This document shows, piece by piece, positions 1 to 8,164 of a DNA stretch of 64,000 bases. The stretch is taken from the NCBI RefSeq assembly GCF_023544465.1, contig NZ_JALPVL010000002.1:248001-312000 (forward strand). Reading direction: 5' to 3'. This stretch comes from Paractinoplanes maris. GTDB lineage: Bacteria > Actinomycetota > Actinomycetes > Mycobacteriales > Micromonosporaceae. Position 1 is the first letter of the stretch; each line of letters opens with the position of its first letter. The notes under the pieces are model-generated. The model saw nothing but the letters and a program-made list of their open reading frames with translations, made no database searches and was not told the DNA's origin. The position numbers and the translations under genes were made by a program.

Positions 1-332
1 TCGTCGACCGAGTTGACGCAGACCAGGGCGTCACCCGCCACGACCGGGCGGGTGTAGGCGAATCGCTGGTCACCGTGCACGACGCGGCTGTAGTCGAGGC
101 CGAGCGCCGGGTCCTCGACGATCTGCCGGCTGGCCGACATCGTGATCACCACGGGGAAGGTCGGCGGGGCCACCACGTCGGCGTAGCCGAGAGCCCGGGC
201 CGCTTCGGGATCGTGATATTCGACGTCGGCGGCGCCGATCGCGCGGGCGAACTCGCGGATCTTTTCGCGGCCGACCAGGTAGGGCTCGGTGGCCGGCCAG
301 CTGCGGCCGACAAAGGACTGGTCGAGGGGCAT
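1..332 (-). CDS. HadA-like (3R)-hydroxyacyl-ACP dehydratase subunit, 5' part only
   Basis: The reading frame starts at ATG 332 on the minus strand and runs off the left edge after about 110 residues. The visible N-terminus (MPLDQSFVGRSWPATEPYLV) and the segment around APPTFPVVI match the MaoC-like N-terminal hot-dog domain of the actinobacterial UPF0336/HadA family. In mycobacteria HadA pairs with HadB to dehydrate 3-hydroxyacyl-ACP during fatty acid elongation. The gene lies directly behind rpmG, as in the mycobacterial rpmG2-hadA-hadB order, which supports the call. The catalytic subunit would normally be the next gene, outside the window. The family is clear; the substrate range in this organism is not shown. 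Confidence 0.8.
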   Translation of the reverse strand, partial: MPLDQSFVGRSWPATEPYLVGREKIREFARAIGAADVEYHDPEAARALGYADVVAPPTFPVVITMSASRQIVEDPALGLDYSRVVHGDQRFAYTRPVVAGDALVCVNSVD

Positions 333-361
333 GCCGACCAACCTACTGGGTCCGGAGACGA

Positions 362-397
362 CTCTGCGCCGCCCGGTCGTGACCGGACGGCGCAGAG
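362..397 (-). terminator. Strong hairpin between rpmG and the hadA-like gene
   Basis: Arms CTCTGCGCCG (362-371) and CGGCGCAGAG (388-397) pair perfectly. An inner CCGGTC/GACCGG stem (373-378 with 381-386) extends the helix with one mismatch. It begins about 20 bases past the rpmG stop and ends 30 bases before the next start. There is no U-run, as is common for actinobacterial terminators. It may end rpmG transcription or attenuate read-through into the dehydratase gene. Confidence 0.6.
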
Positions 398-416
398 GAA
401 AAGCTTGGGGAGATCG

Positions 417-584
417 TCAGCGGGTCTCGCGGTGGATCGTGTGACGGCCGTCGCGCGGGCAGAACTTCTTCAGCTCGATGCGGTCGGGGTCGTTACGACG
501 GTTCTTCCGCGTGATGTAGTTCCGCTCCTTGCACTCCGTACAAGCCAGGGTGATCTTCGGACGGACGTCGGTCGCCTTGGCCAC
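417..584 (-). CDS. rpmG: 50S ribosomal protein L33
   Basis: This 55-residue protein starts at GTG 584 ([20 protein letters not shown]) and ends HTIHRETR, which is the L33 family from end to end. L33 is a component of the large ribosomal subunit near the E site. The first zinc-ligand pair CTEC is intact, but the second pair is reduced to CPRD, so the classic four-cysteine zinc ribbon has lost one ligand. It follows tRNA-Thr and tRNA-Met on the same strand and precedes the hadA-like gene, the usual actinobacterial arrangement. The gene is too short to be prominent by length, but family identity is unambiguous. Confidence 0.95.
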   Translation of the reverse strand: MAKATDVRPKITLACTECKERNYITRKNRRNDPDRIELKKFCPRDGRHTIHRETR

Positions 585-685
585 GACGGGTTGCCTTCCT
601 GCTAACGGGACTTCTTAACGACGCTCCAGATTACGCCCTGGAAGCGCCGACATGCAAAGTGGGACCCCGAGGGATCCCTTACAAG

Positions 686-758
686 TAGCGGTGGCCGGAC
701 TTGAACCGGCGACACAGCGATTATGAGCCGCTTGCTCTGCCATCTGAGCTACACCGCC
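686..758 (-). tRNA. tRNA-Met (CAT)
   Basis: On the minus strand the 73-base sequence begins GGCGGTGTAGCTCAG, has anticodon loop CTCATAA (anticodon CAT), the T-arm GGTTCAAGTCC, and an acceptor stem GGCGGTG/CACCGCT closing with one G-U pair. No CCA is encoded. It looks like an elongator tRNA-Met rather than the initiator, which would lack a first acceptor base pair. Confidence 0.95.
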
Positions 759-805
759 AGAGCCAGGCTCAAGTCCAGCGCCTGAGGCGGGAACGAACCC
801 GGTAG

Positions 806-878
806 AGCCCCCTTACGGAATCGAACCGTAGACCTTCTCCTTACCATGGAGACGCTCTGCCGACTGAGCTAAGGGGGC
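806..878 (-). tRNA. tRNA-Thr (GGT)
   Basis: On the minus strand this 73-base gene begins GCCCCCTTAGCTCAG. The anticodon loop ATGGTAA gives anticodon GGT, the T-arm is GGTTCGATTCC, and the acceptor stem GCCCCCT/AGGGGGC is perfect. CCA is not encoded. It lies 47 bases upstream of tRNA-Met in the same direction, and the two are probably cotranscribed with rpmG. Confidence 0.95.
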
Positions 879-984
879 TTGCGCGCATGCTCTCGCTTGC
901 TGCGCAGGGGAAAGCTTACACGGCCACCCACGGCAGGTGAAATCGACTCCCCGAAAGCGGTGAGATCGCAGGTCAGACGGCGTT

Positions 985-3516
985 TCAGATGACCGCGCGG
1001 AGGCGTCGGACCTCGCCCGCCGGAGTCGTGGCCGGCTCGGTCTGCGCGTTGAACCAGGCCTCCAGGCGCTCGTAGGGCAGCGGGCGGCTGAACAGGTAGC
1101 CCTGGCCGATCTCGCAGCCCATCTCTTCCAGCAGCTCGAGAGTCAGCTCGCTCTCGACCCCCTCGGCGACCACGGTGAGACCGAACTCACGGGCCAGGCT
1201 GATCACCGCGCGGACGATCGCCAGGTCACCGGTGTCGGTCGCCATGCCCTGCACAAAGCTGTCATCGATCTTGACCTCGTGCACCGGCCATTGACGCAGA
1301 TACGACAGGGAGGACGCGCCGGTGCCGAAGTCGTCGACGCTGAGCCGGACCCCGAGGTCGCGCAGGCGGTAGAGCGTCGGCAGCACGCGCTCGATGTCGC
1401 CCAGCATTCCGGGCTCGGAGATCTCGAAGGTGACCTGGGCCGCGGACACGCCGTAACGCTCGAGCAGCGTGGCGACCTGGTCGGGGAAGCGGGAGTCGAG
1501 CAGGGTGCGCACCGACAGGTTTACCGCGATCGAGAGCGGGCGGTCCCGGTCGGCCCACTCACGGCAGCGGCGCAGGCCCTCGGTGAGCACCACCTCGGTC
1601 AGGCGGGACAGCTGGCCGGTGTGCTCGGCGACGGCGATGAAGTCCTCGGGGAGGACCTCGCCCTGGGCCGGGTGCTGCCAGCGGGCCAGGCACTCGACGC
1701 CGACCAGGTGGCGGTCGGTCAGCGTGACCTTGGGCTGGAAGTAGACGTCGAGGGCGCCGTTGTCGAGGGCGGTGCGCAGGTCGGCGGCGATGCCCAGGCG
1801 GCGGACGGCGCGGGACTCGAGCGCGGGGTGGAAGAGCTGCACACCGTACGGAAGGACCTTGGCCGCGTTGCCCGCGAGCTCGGCCCGCTGCATGAGCGTC
1901 TCGGGGTCGCCGCCGTGGTCGGGATAGACCGACACGCCGACGGCGGTGTCGACGTCGAGGGTGAGCGTGCCGACCGTCATCGGACCGCGTAGCTGCTCGC
2001 GCATCTCAGTGGCCAGCTGGACGGTGGCGTCGGTGCTCTCGGCCCGCAGCGTGACCACGAACTCGTCGCCGCCGATGCGGCCGACCAGGGCACCCGGGCC
2101 GGCGATGGCCCGGAGCCGCTCGGCCACCTCGGCCAGCAGCTTGTCGCCGGCCGCGTGGCCCATCGACTCGTTGACGTCGCGCTGGCCGTCGACGTCGAAC
2201 AGCAGCACCGCGACGACCTCGTCCTCGGCCCGCACCTTGACCGACTCGGCCAGGGCGTCGGTGATCCGCCGCCGGTTGGGCAGGCCGGTCAGGCGGTCGT
2301 GGTAGGCGTCGTAGCGCAGCCGGTCGACCAGGCGGGCGTTCTCGACCGCGACGGCGACGTGCGCGGCGATCGTGTCGAGCACCTGCACGTCGGCCGGCCG
2401 GAAGGTGCGGGAGTCACCCAGCCGGTTGACCACCTCGAGCGTGCCGATCGGGGTGTGGCCCGAGCGCAGCGGCACGACGATGACATCCTTGATCTTGGTG
2501 TCACGGAGCGACTCGCGGAGCGACTCGGACTCGGGGAAGTGGGAGCCGACCGCCACCGTCTGCCCGCCCGAAATCGCACTCTCGCGCACCGCGGCCGGGG
2601 TCGGGGAGAGGTCGAGCAGTCCTTTGTTCTCGACCCGGGCGGTCAGCAGCACCTCGGGGTGCCGGCCCTGGGGCGAGAGCCACAAAGTCGCGTACTCGGA
2701 GCGCATCAGCGCCTGCACCCGGCCCAGCATGACGTCGGGCAGGCCGGAGTTGGTGCCCTCGTCCCGCACGGCCTTGGTGAGCTCGTAGACGTCGGCCAGC
2801 GTGCGATGCTGCCGGAAGAACTCGGCGTACGAGCGGAGCATGAGGATCAGCGCGATGACCAGGCCGGCCAGCAGAAGCGCCGACCACCGGGTGGCGGCCA
2901 GCGCGACCAGGAAGATCAGGCCGATCACGGTGTTGACCCCGGCCATCAGCCAGACCGGCAGAGAGCCGCGGATAACCTCCTGACCGGCCTTGCCACCCTG
3001 CACGACGGCCATCACGGCGGCCATGCTGAGCACCTCGACCAGCACGCTGGTGGCGACCGCGGCGAACAGGATCGCCCAGGTGCCCGGGCCCGCGCCGCGA
3101 ATGTCGGGCAGCGCCACGATCACCAGCGCGGCGGCCGCGGCCCCGGCGGCCGATTTCGCGACGTTGAACCACAGTTTGATCGGCATCGCGGCCCGGCGGC
3201 TCAGCTGCACCGCCATGACCGCCAGCGTCATCACCAGGACGACGAGAACCGGCGAGAGGTAATAGAGCGCGAGGAGGAACGGGACCTCAGTGATGTAGAC
3301 GCTGAAGGTGCTGCGCCGGATCACGACGTTGAACACGCCGATGTACGCGCCGATGATGCCGGTCAGCGCGACCAGGCCGCCGAGCCATGAGCCATACCAC
3401 TTCGGGTCGTTGATCCAGAAGACGATGGCGCAGATGAGCGCGAAGAGAGCCAGCGGGTTGGTGATCAACCAGGCATACTGCGCGGAACGCCGCGCTGCCC
3501 GCGGTTGCCCACCCAT
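985..3516 (-). CDS. Membrane GAF-GGDEF-EAL cyclic-di-GMP signalling protein
   Basis: The protein has 843 residues. Residues 1-230 hold several hydrophobic segments forming a membrane sensor region. A GAF-like domain spans about 245-400, a GGDEF domain 405-570 and an EAL domain 575-825. The active-site GGDEF is exact at 482-486. The EAL signature reads ECL (608-610), and the other metal-binding and catalytic positions remain: N666, E698, the D-D pair in DDFGTG at 728-733, K749 and E785. Both synthesis and hydrolysis of cyclic-di-GMP are therefore possible. The motif preceding GGDEF is slightly divergent (DVDGQRDVN). A 46-residue peptide gene lies just upstream in the same direction. The signal sensed is unknown. 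Confidence 0.93.
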   Translation of the reverse strand: MGGQPRAARRSAQYAWLITNPLALFALICAIVFWINDPKWYGSWLGGLVALTGIIGAYIGVFNVVIRRSTFSVYITEVPFLLALYYLSPVLVVLVMTLAVMAVQLSRRAAMPIKLWFNVAKSAAGAAAAALVIVALPDIRGAGPGTWAILFAAVATSVLVEVLSMAAVMAVVQGGKAGQEVIRGSLPVWLMAGVNTVIGLIFLVALAATRWSALLLAGLVIALILMLRSYAEFFRQHRTLADVYELTKAVRDEGTNSGLPDVMLGRVQALMRSEYATLWLSPQGRHPEVLLTARVENKGLLDLSPTPAAVRESAISGGQTVAVGSHFPESESLRESLRDTKIKDVIVVPLRSGHTPIGTLEVVNRLGDSRTFRPADVQVLDTIAAHVAVAVENARLVDRLRYDAYHDRLTGLPNRRRITDALAESVKVRAEDEVVAVLLFDVDGQRDVNESMGHAAGDKLLAEVAERLRAIAGPGALVGRIGGDEFVVTLRAESTDATVQLATEMREQLRGPMTVGTLTLDVDTAVGVSVYPDHGGDPETLMQRAELAGNAAKVLPYGVQLFHPALESRAVRRLGIAADLRTALDNGALDVYFQPKVTLTDRHLVGVECLARWQHPAQGEVLPEDFIAVAEHTGQLSRLTEVVLTEGLRRCREWADRDRPLSIAVNLSVRTLLDSRFPDQVATLLERYGVSAAQVTFEISEPGMLGDIERVLPTLYRLRDLGVRLSVDDFGTGASSLSYLRQWPVHEVKIDDSFVQGMATDTGDLAIVRAVISLAREFGLTVVAEGVESELTLELLEEMGCEIGQGYLFSRPLPYERLEAWFNAQTEPATTPAGEVRRLRAVI

Positions 3517-3575
3517 CGCGCTCCCTCGTCAATCGGAATGATCCACCGACGCCCCGCGACTGCGCAGTGGGACCG

Positions 3576-3716
3576 TCAGTCCCAGTCGATGACGCTGGTG
3601 GTGTTCTGGACAGCACCGGATTCCGACGGATGAGCGGCGAGTCCGGCGATGCCACCGAACGCGACGACCAGCGCGAAAACCAAGCCGGCGAAACGGCCCA
3701 GCTTCCTTCCGAACAT
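3576..3716 (-). CDS. Small secreted or single-pass membrane peptide (46 aa), unknown function
   Basis: The frame starts at ATG 3716 behind a clear AGGAG site with a 6-base spacer and ends at 3576. The product begins MFGRKLGRFAGLVFALVVAF, a positively charged start followed by a hydrophobic core like a signal peptide or single membrane helix. It ends in a short polar tail TTSVIDWD. It is 59 bases upstream of the GGDEF/EAL gene on the same strand and may be cotranscribed with it. No family is recognised. The ribosome binding site and membrane-targeting character argue that it is real. Confidence 0.62.
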   Translation of the reverse strand: MFGRKLGRFAGLVFALVVAFGGIAGLAAHPSESGAVQNTTSVIDWD

Positions 3717-3967
3717 GTTTGGCTCCTGCTGTTGTTACGCGCTGCGGTGGGGGGTTCCATGATGGTGCCACACGCGGTGTGCGACTGGCAGCGTCCGACG
3801 CCGGGTCGAAACCGCGCATGAGGAAATCCTGACCGAACGGTTGAGTCAGTTCCCCTACCGTCGCCCGCAAAATAGACGACTTTACGCCCGAAATATCAGG
3901 AGAAGCGAGAACAATTCGCTTGCTTCGCGTCAGGTGGTCTTGACGTCAAGCGGCCCTGACGCCATGC

Positions 3968-4288
3968 TTGCCCGCCGTGACCGCCTCTCCCGACGACCTT
4001 GAGCGACAGCACACGCTGTCGACCGCTACAACGCGTTATGACGAGCTGAGGATGCGCGACGCCCTGGCCGCCGTCGCGGGCGGCCGCGGAATGCCGCTGA
4101 CCCGCGAGGAAACGCTGGAGATGCTGGCCCTGAGCGAGGTCGTGATCCGCAAGGCCGGCTACGGGCGCCAGTCGATGGTGCGGGTGGCCCGGGACGCGGG
4201 CGCCTCGTGGAGCCAGATCGGCACGGCGCTGGGCAACACCAAGCAGGCGGCCTGGGAGGCCCACACTCGCTGGGCCGAGGCGCTGTAA
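3968..4288 (+). CDS. Small hypothetical protein, possibly helix-turn-helix
   Basis: This 106-residue protein starts at TTG 3968; GTG 3977 is an equally plausible start giving MTASPDDLERQHTL. The second half (VARDAGASWSQIGTALGNTK) reads like a helix-turn-helix in which SWSQIGTALG would be the recognition segment. Similar small proteins are common in actinomycetes and have no assigned role. There is no clear ribosome binding site for either start. The stop codon abuts an irregular repeat array. DNA binding is an inference from residue pattern only. Confidence 0.6.
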   Translation: MPAVTASPDDLERQHTLSTATTRYDELRMRDALAAVAGGRGMPLTREETLEMLALSEVVIRKAGYGRQSMVRVARDAGASWSQIGTALGNTKQAAWEAHTRWAEAL

Positions 4289-4446
4289 CGGGGCCGCTGC
4301 AATGGGCGGCTGCGCTAAAACGGGGCCGCTGCGCTGCAACGGGGCCGCTGGGATGGGCCGCTGCGATGGGCGGCTGCGCTATAACGGGGCCGCTGCGCCG
4401 CAACGGGGCCGCTGGGATGGGCCGCTTCGCTGCAACGGGGCCGCGG
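4288..4446. repeat. Irregular short repeat array between convergent genes
   Basis: The core ACGGGGCCGCTG occurs five times, near 4290, 4320, 4338, 4384 and 4403, with a sixth variant near 4434. The copies are separated by variants of GATGGGC and GGCTGCGCT. Spacing alternates between about 18 and 45 bases, so this is a degenerate mosaic rather than a clean tandem array. It fills the gap between the stop codons of two convergent genes. Confidence 0.7.
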
Positions 4447-4475
4447 CGTGGGACCGCTGTGGAGGCGGCGGCGGG

Positions 4476-4778
4476 TCAGCGGCTCACCGGTCTCTGCCGG
4501 CCGCGCGGGCGGAAGCGGACGAGCGCCACCCCCGCCATGACGACCGCCAGCACGGTGATGGTGGTGGTGACGGCACCGTTGGTGATGCCGGTGCCGATCA
4601 CCACCAGGCCGAGAGCCGTGCCGAAGAAGAAGTGGTAGAAACCCGCGTCCCGGACTGAGCGGAAGGCCCGCGCCGTCGGCTCCGGCGCTCGCCCGGTCAC
4701 GAGGACGGCCAGGCCGAACACCGCCAGCCCGGCCCCGGCCACACCGCCGGCCAGCATGGTCCAGTCACTGGTGCTCAT
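4476..4778 (-). CDS. Small integral membrane protein, unknown function
   Basis: The product has 100 residues. Three hydrophobic stretches are visible, at about 8-28, 50-70 and 72-88, followed by a basic tail RFRPRGRQRPVSR. This suggests a three-helix membrane protein with a cytoplasmic C-terminus. No family is recognised. It lies 31 bases upstream of the YajQ-family start region on the opposite side of a short gap and converges with the small gene ending at 4288. Codon use is typical of the window. Confidence 0.6.
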   Translation of the reverse strand: MSTSDWTMLAGGVAGAGLAVFGLAVLVTGRAPEPTARAFRSVRDAGFYHFFFGTALGLVVIGTGITNGAVTTTITVLAVVMAGVALVRFRPRGRQRPVSR

Positions 4779-4808
4779 GGCCCCAGTCTGAGCCGTCGGC
4801 GGCCTCGA

Positions 4809-5303
4809 TCAGCGGTAATTGGTGAACTGGAGGGCGACGCCGAAGTCCTCGGCCTTGAGCAGGGCGATCACGGCCTGCAGGTCGTCACGCTTCTTGCCGG
4901 TGACGCGCAGCTGGTCGCCCTGGATCTGGGCCTGCACACCCTTGGGGCCCTCGTCGCGGATCTTCTTGCTGATCGCCTTGGCCTTGTCGGTCTCGATGCC
5001 CTCGATGACCTTGCAGTCGATCTTGTAGGTCTTGCCGGACTGGCGGGGCTCGCCGGCCTCCAGAGCCTTCAGCGAGATGTTCCGCTTGACCAGCTTCTCC
5101 TTGAAGACGTCGAGCGCGGCAGTGGCCCGCTCCTCGGTCTCGGAGGTGATGGTGACCCCGGAGTCGCCCGACTTGGCCACCGTGGTGCCGGTGCCCCGGA
5201 AGTCGAAGCGGGTGCCGAGCTCCTTTTCCGCCTGGTGGAAAGCGTTGTCCACCTCCTGCTGGTCGACCTTGCTCACGATGTCGAAGGACGGGCTGGCTGC
5301 CAT
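4809..5303 (-). CDS. YajQ-family cyclic-di-GMP/nucleotide-binding protein
   Basis: The 164-residue protein starts at ATG 5303 ([20 protein letters not shown]) with an AGGAG site 8 bases upstream. The whole length matches the YajQ family of two ferredoxin-like folds, including FDFRGTG near the first domain and [14 protein letters not shown] near the end. Family members bind nucleotides, and some bind cyclic-di-GMP and act as effectors. The nearby GGDEF/EAL gene makes this plausible but unproven here. An upstream extension of the frame to 5534 runs through the antisense of tRNA-Tyr and is spurious. Confidence 0.93.
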   Translation of the reverse strand: MAASPSFDIVSKVDQQEVDNAFHQAEKELGTRFDFRGTGTTVAKSGDSGVTITSETEERATAALDVFKEKLVKRNISLKALEAGEPRQSGKTYKIDCKVIEGIETDKAKAISKKIRDEGPKGVQAQIQGDQLRVTGKKRDDLQAVIALLKAEDFGVALQFTNYR

Positions 5304-5452
5304 GATCGGAACTCCTGGAGGATGGCTTGCGTCGATGGGGGCGGAGGCCGGTGAACGGCGTCCGACATGCCGACCGTACCCGGTTGCGGATCCGGCCCGT
5401 CGTACAGCTAAGCTGTTCTCCGCTGCCACGGGCGACCGTGGAAGTGTGCCCA

Positions 5453-5533
5453 GGCGGGTTGCCCGAGCGGCCAATGGGAGCGGACTGTAAATCCGTCGCG
5501 AAAGCTTCGAAGGTTCGAATCCTTCACCCGCCA
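5453..5533 (+). tRNA. tRNA-Tyr (GTA)
   Basis: This 81-base class II tRNA begins GGCGGGTTGCCCGAG. It has anticodon loop CTGTAAA (GTA), a long variable arm, T-arm GGTTCGAATCC and a perfect acceptor stem GGCGGGT/ACCCGCC with discriminator A. CCA is not encoded. A strong hairpin follows 10 bases downstream. Confidence 0.95.
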
Positions 5534-5543
5534 CAGGCAGAGA

Positions 5544-5583
5544 GAAACGGCCCCGGCCGCGGAGACGCGGACGGGGCCGTTTC
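5544..5583. terminator. Bidirectional hairpin terminator
   Basis: GAAACGGCCCC (5544-5554) pairs perfectly with GGGGCCGTTTC (5573-5583). It sits between the 3' end of tRNA-Tyr (plus strand) and the stop codon of the MOSC gene (minus strand, 5586). Both strands carry U-rich or A-rich ends next to the stem, so it can serve both directions. Confidence 0.8.
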
Positions 5584-5585
5584 GT

Positions 5586-6251
5586 CTATCGAGCCACGCG
5601 CTTCTCGATCTCCTCGCGCAGGTCCAGCGGCAGGGCCTCGGCGTCGAGCACGCGGGCCAGCTCGTCCGAGCGGTGCATGTAGATGTCGAACGCCTCGGAC
5701 ACGCCGATGCTGCGGGCCGGGCGGTGGACGACCTCGATCGGGTCACCCACGCGCAGCGGGCCCGGAGTGATCACCCGTAGATAGGTGCCGGTGCGGGCGA
5801 CCTCGGCGAAGCGCTTCAGCCACTTCTTCTCGCCCATCTTGGCCTGGAACGTGGCGCACGGGATGCGGCCGAAGGTGGGCTGCAGCTCGAGCACGTCGCC
5901 GATCCGCCAGACCTCGCCGATCCGGGTGGCGTTGAGGTCGAGGCCGGTGGTGGTCAGGTTCTCGCCGAACCAGCCGTTGGCCAAGGTCCGGCCGAGCGAG
6001 GCCTCCCACCAGTCGTAGTCCTCCCGCGAATACGCGTAGACGGCCTGGTCGTCGCCGCCGTGGTGCTTGACGTCGCCGATCGGGTCGCCGATCACCCCGC
6101 TGTGCAGGCCGGTGGTCTTGGGCCCGGGCGCGCGCACGTCGACCGCGTGGTCGACCGGGAGCTTGTCGATGCCGGTGAGGCCGCCGAAGCGCTTGGCCGG
6201 GTTGGGCCGGGCCGCGCCGACGTTCACCGAGAGCACCTTGCCGTCTGTCAT
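5586..6251 (-). CDS. MOSC domain-containing protein (YiiM-like)
   Basis: The 221-residue protein matches the MOSC (molybdenum cofactor sulfurase C-terminal) fold in the small stand-alone YiiM-like form. Recognisable segments are the HHGGDDQAVYAYSRED stretch and GWFGENLTTTGLD, and the conserved cysteine in RIPCATFQ that is proposed to carry sulfur or bind the cofactor. A C-terminal helical segment fits the three-helix extension of this subgroup. Related enzymes reduce N-hydroxylated compounds using molybdenum cofactor. It overlaps the upstream GNAT gene by 4 bases, so the two are translationally coupled. Confidence 0.9.
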   Translation of the reverse strand: MTDGKVLSVNVGAARPNPAKRFGGLTGIDKLPVDHAVDVRAPGPKTTGLHSGVIGDPIGDVKHHGGDDQAVYAYSREDYDWWEASLGRTLANGWFGENLTTTGLDLNATRIGEVWRIGDVLELQPTFGRIPCATFQAKMGEKKWLKRFAEVARTGTYLRVITPGPLRVGDPIEVVHRPARSIGVSEAFDIYMHRSDELARVLDAEALPLDLREEIEKRVAR

Positions 6252-7093
6252 GCCGTGAACTCCACGATCACTCGGTCCTCGACCGGGCGGTAGCCCAGCC
6301 GTTGATACAACGCGTTGCTGGTCGGGTTGGCCAGGTCGGTGTTGAGCACGACGTCGTGCGCGCCGGTGTCGAGCGCGGCCTGGGTGGCCGCGACGGTGGC
6401 CGCTCCGGCGTAGCCGCGGCCGCGCTGCACCGGTGGGGTGTAGACGATCTGGATCCGGACCGTCCCGGCGGCCGGGCGGGATCGGATCGCCATCGACATC
6501 GGACTTCCGGCGTCCTCCCAGAGCACGACGCCGCCGTACTCGAGAAAGTCGTTGATCTTGGCTGGGGTGTCGTCGGGGCGGCGCTCGCCGATCTCGTCGT
6601 GAAAGGCGAGCAACCAGCCGAGGAGCAGGGCGCCGTCGGCGGGCCCGGCGTAGCGGGCGCGGCCGGGCGGCGGTGCCGGCGGCGGGGTCAGCGTGGCGAG
6701 GCGGTGCAGACGCGTGCGGCGGACGACGTGGGCCCGGACGCCGGCCCGGGCGCGCCAGCCGGCCGAGAAGCCGTCGACGGCATCGGCGGTGAGATTGACG
6801 CCGGACAGGTGCCGGCCGGACAGCGCCTCGATCGCGGCCGGCACCGCCCGGGGCGGCAGCTCACTGAACATCATCGGATGCGGCGGGGTCTGCAGCAGCA
6901 CCCCGGCGACCCGACCGGCCGGCGTGCTCCACCAGCCGAAGACCGGATCGAGCGGGCCGTACGCGTGCGGCCCCCGCCGCCGCAGCGTGTCGACCAGCGT
7001 GAGCAGGGTGGTGTGCTCGATCGGCCGCGCCTGCAGGAACTCCCCGGCGGTGGCATGGAAGGTCTCGACGTCATCGGTCAGGTGCCAGGCCAT
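6248..7093 (-). CDS. GNAT family N-acetyltransferase
   Basis: The product has 281 residues. The C-terminal half carries GNAT features: an acetyl-CoA-binding motif A around QRGRGYAGAATVAATQAAL, and the late motif ANPTSNALYQRLGYRPVED. The N-terminal 140 residues are a variable substrate-side region. The substrate cannot be deduced. Its stop overlaps the start of the MOSC gene by 4 bases. Upstream, 39 bases separate it from the luciferase-like gene, so the three may form one minus-strand operon. Confidence 0.88.
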   Translation of the reverse strand: MAWHLTDDVETFHATAGEFLQARPIEHTTLLTLVDTLRRRGPHAYGPLDPVFGWWSTPAGRVAGVLLQTPPHPMMFSELPPRAVPAAIEALSGRHLSGVNLTADAVDGFSAGWRARAGVRAHVVRRTRLHRLATLTPPPAPPPGRARYAGPADGALLLGWLLAFHDEIGERRPDDTPAKINDFLEYGGVVLWEDAGSPMSMAIRSRPAAGTVRIQIVYTPPVQRGRGYAGAATVAATQAALDTGAHDVVLNTDLANPTSNALYQRLGYRPVEDRVIVEFTA

Positions 7094-7132
7094 AGCGCGA
7101 TCATGTCGTCGCTGCGTGTCACGCGCGACCCC

Positions 7133-8131
7133 TTAAAGGCCCCAGGCCTTGGCTATGCGGGTGAGGGTGTCCTGTCGTGTCGCCGGGTCGTGGACCGTGC
7201 CGGCCAGCAGCAGCTCCTGCACGCCGGTGCGCTCGACCAGGGCGTCGAGGTCGGCCACCACCTCGTCGGCGGTGCCGATGAACTGGGTGCCACCGAACGT
7301 CTCGTCCACCCCCAGCTCGGCCGCGCGCTCGGGAGAGACGATCGGGCCCAGACGACCCGTACGCAGGCTCTGGAGCATGACCCGGCTGGGGCCGGCGAGA
7401 TAGTCGGCCTCCTCGGTCGTCCCGGCCGCCAGCACCGAGACGCTGACCATCGCGTGGGGTGCCGGATAGCGCGGCGACGGCTGGAAACCGGCCCGGTAGA
7501 GCTGCAGGGCGGCGGCCACGTCGGTGCCGGTGGCGAAGTGATACGCGGAACAGAACGGGAGCCCGAGGGCGGCGGCGACCTGAGCCCCGTACGTCGAGGA
7601 ACCGAGCATCCAGACCTCGGGGTAGGTCTCCGGCACCGGCGTGGGCCGGAGCCGGGCGGCCGGGCCGAGGTCGACCCGGTCGTCGCCGAGCAGCGCCAGC
7701 ACCGTGCGCAGGTGGTCGGGGAACTGCTCGACGGTCAGATAGGGCGAGACCCCGCGCAGCGCGGCCGCGGTCGCCTGGTCGGTGCCGGGCGCCCGGCCGA
7801 TGCCGAGATCGATCCGCCCCGGGTGCAGCGCCTCGAGCAGGGCGAACTGCTCGGCGACCACGAAAGGCATGTGGTTGGGCAGCATCACGCCACCCGATCC
7901 CACCCGAATCGTTGCAGTTTGTGCCGCCACCGATGCGATCAAAACGGGCGGCGCGGTCGAGGCGACCGCCGGCATGTTGTGGTGCTCGGCCACCCAGAAC
8001 CTGCGGTAACCGAGCTCGTCGGCGGTGCGTGCGATGTCGATCGTGCCGCGCAGCGCGTCGGCACTGGAGTGCCCCTCGCGGACCGTGGCCAGGTCGAGAA
8101 CGGACAGGGGGACACGGTCGGGCGGCGTCAC
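7133..8131 (-). CDS. Luciferase-like (LLM) flavin-dependent oxidoreductase
   Basis: The 332-residue protein starts at GTG 8131 (MTPPDRVPLSVLDLATV). The full length matches the bacterial luciferase-like monooxygenase family, MsnO8-type. Visible segments are RFWVAEHHNMPAVAS near residue 45, GSGGVMLPNHMPFVVAEQF near 80, and LGIGRAPGTD near 110. Such enzymes use reduced flavin to oxidise small molecules, with F420 being an alternative cofactor in actinobacteria. The substrate is unknown. It is divergent from the acyltransferase gene, with only 33 bases between starts, so promoters must overlap. Confidence 0.9.
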   Translation of the reverse strand: MTPPDRVPLSVLDLATVREGHSSADALRGTIDIARTADELGYRRFWVAEHHNMPAVASTAPPVLIASVAAQTATIRVGSGGVMLPNHMPFVVAEQFALLEALHPGRIDLGIGRAPGTDQATAAALRGVSPYLTVEQFPDHLRTVLALLGDDRVDLGPAARLRPTPVPETYPEVWMLGSSTYGAQVAAALGLPFCSAYHFATGTDVAAALQLYRAGFQPSPRYPAPHAMVSVSVLAAGTTEEADYLAGPSRVMLQSLRTGRLGPIVSPERAAELGVDETFGGTQFIGTADEVVADLDALVERTGVQELLLAGTVHDPATRQDTLTRIAKAWGL

Positions 8132-8164
8132 ATCCCGACCCTAGCTCGCGCCCAGTTGGAGATC

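Noticed and set aside
5304..5534. N-terminal extension of the YajQ-family gene
   Set aside because: It runs antisense through tRNA-Tyr ([17 protein letters not shown] read-through), and a proper start with AGGAG exists at 5303.
6302..8164. Long open frame on the plus strand continuous with the acyltransferase gene
   Set aside because: It is antisense to the GNAT and luciferase-like genes, low-complexity in composition, and the acyltransferase domain with its ribosome site starts at 8165.
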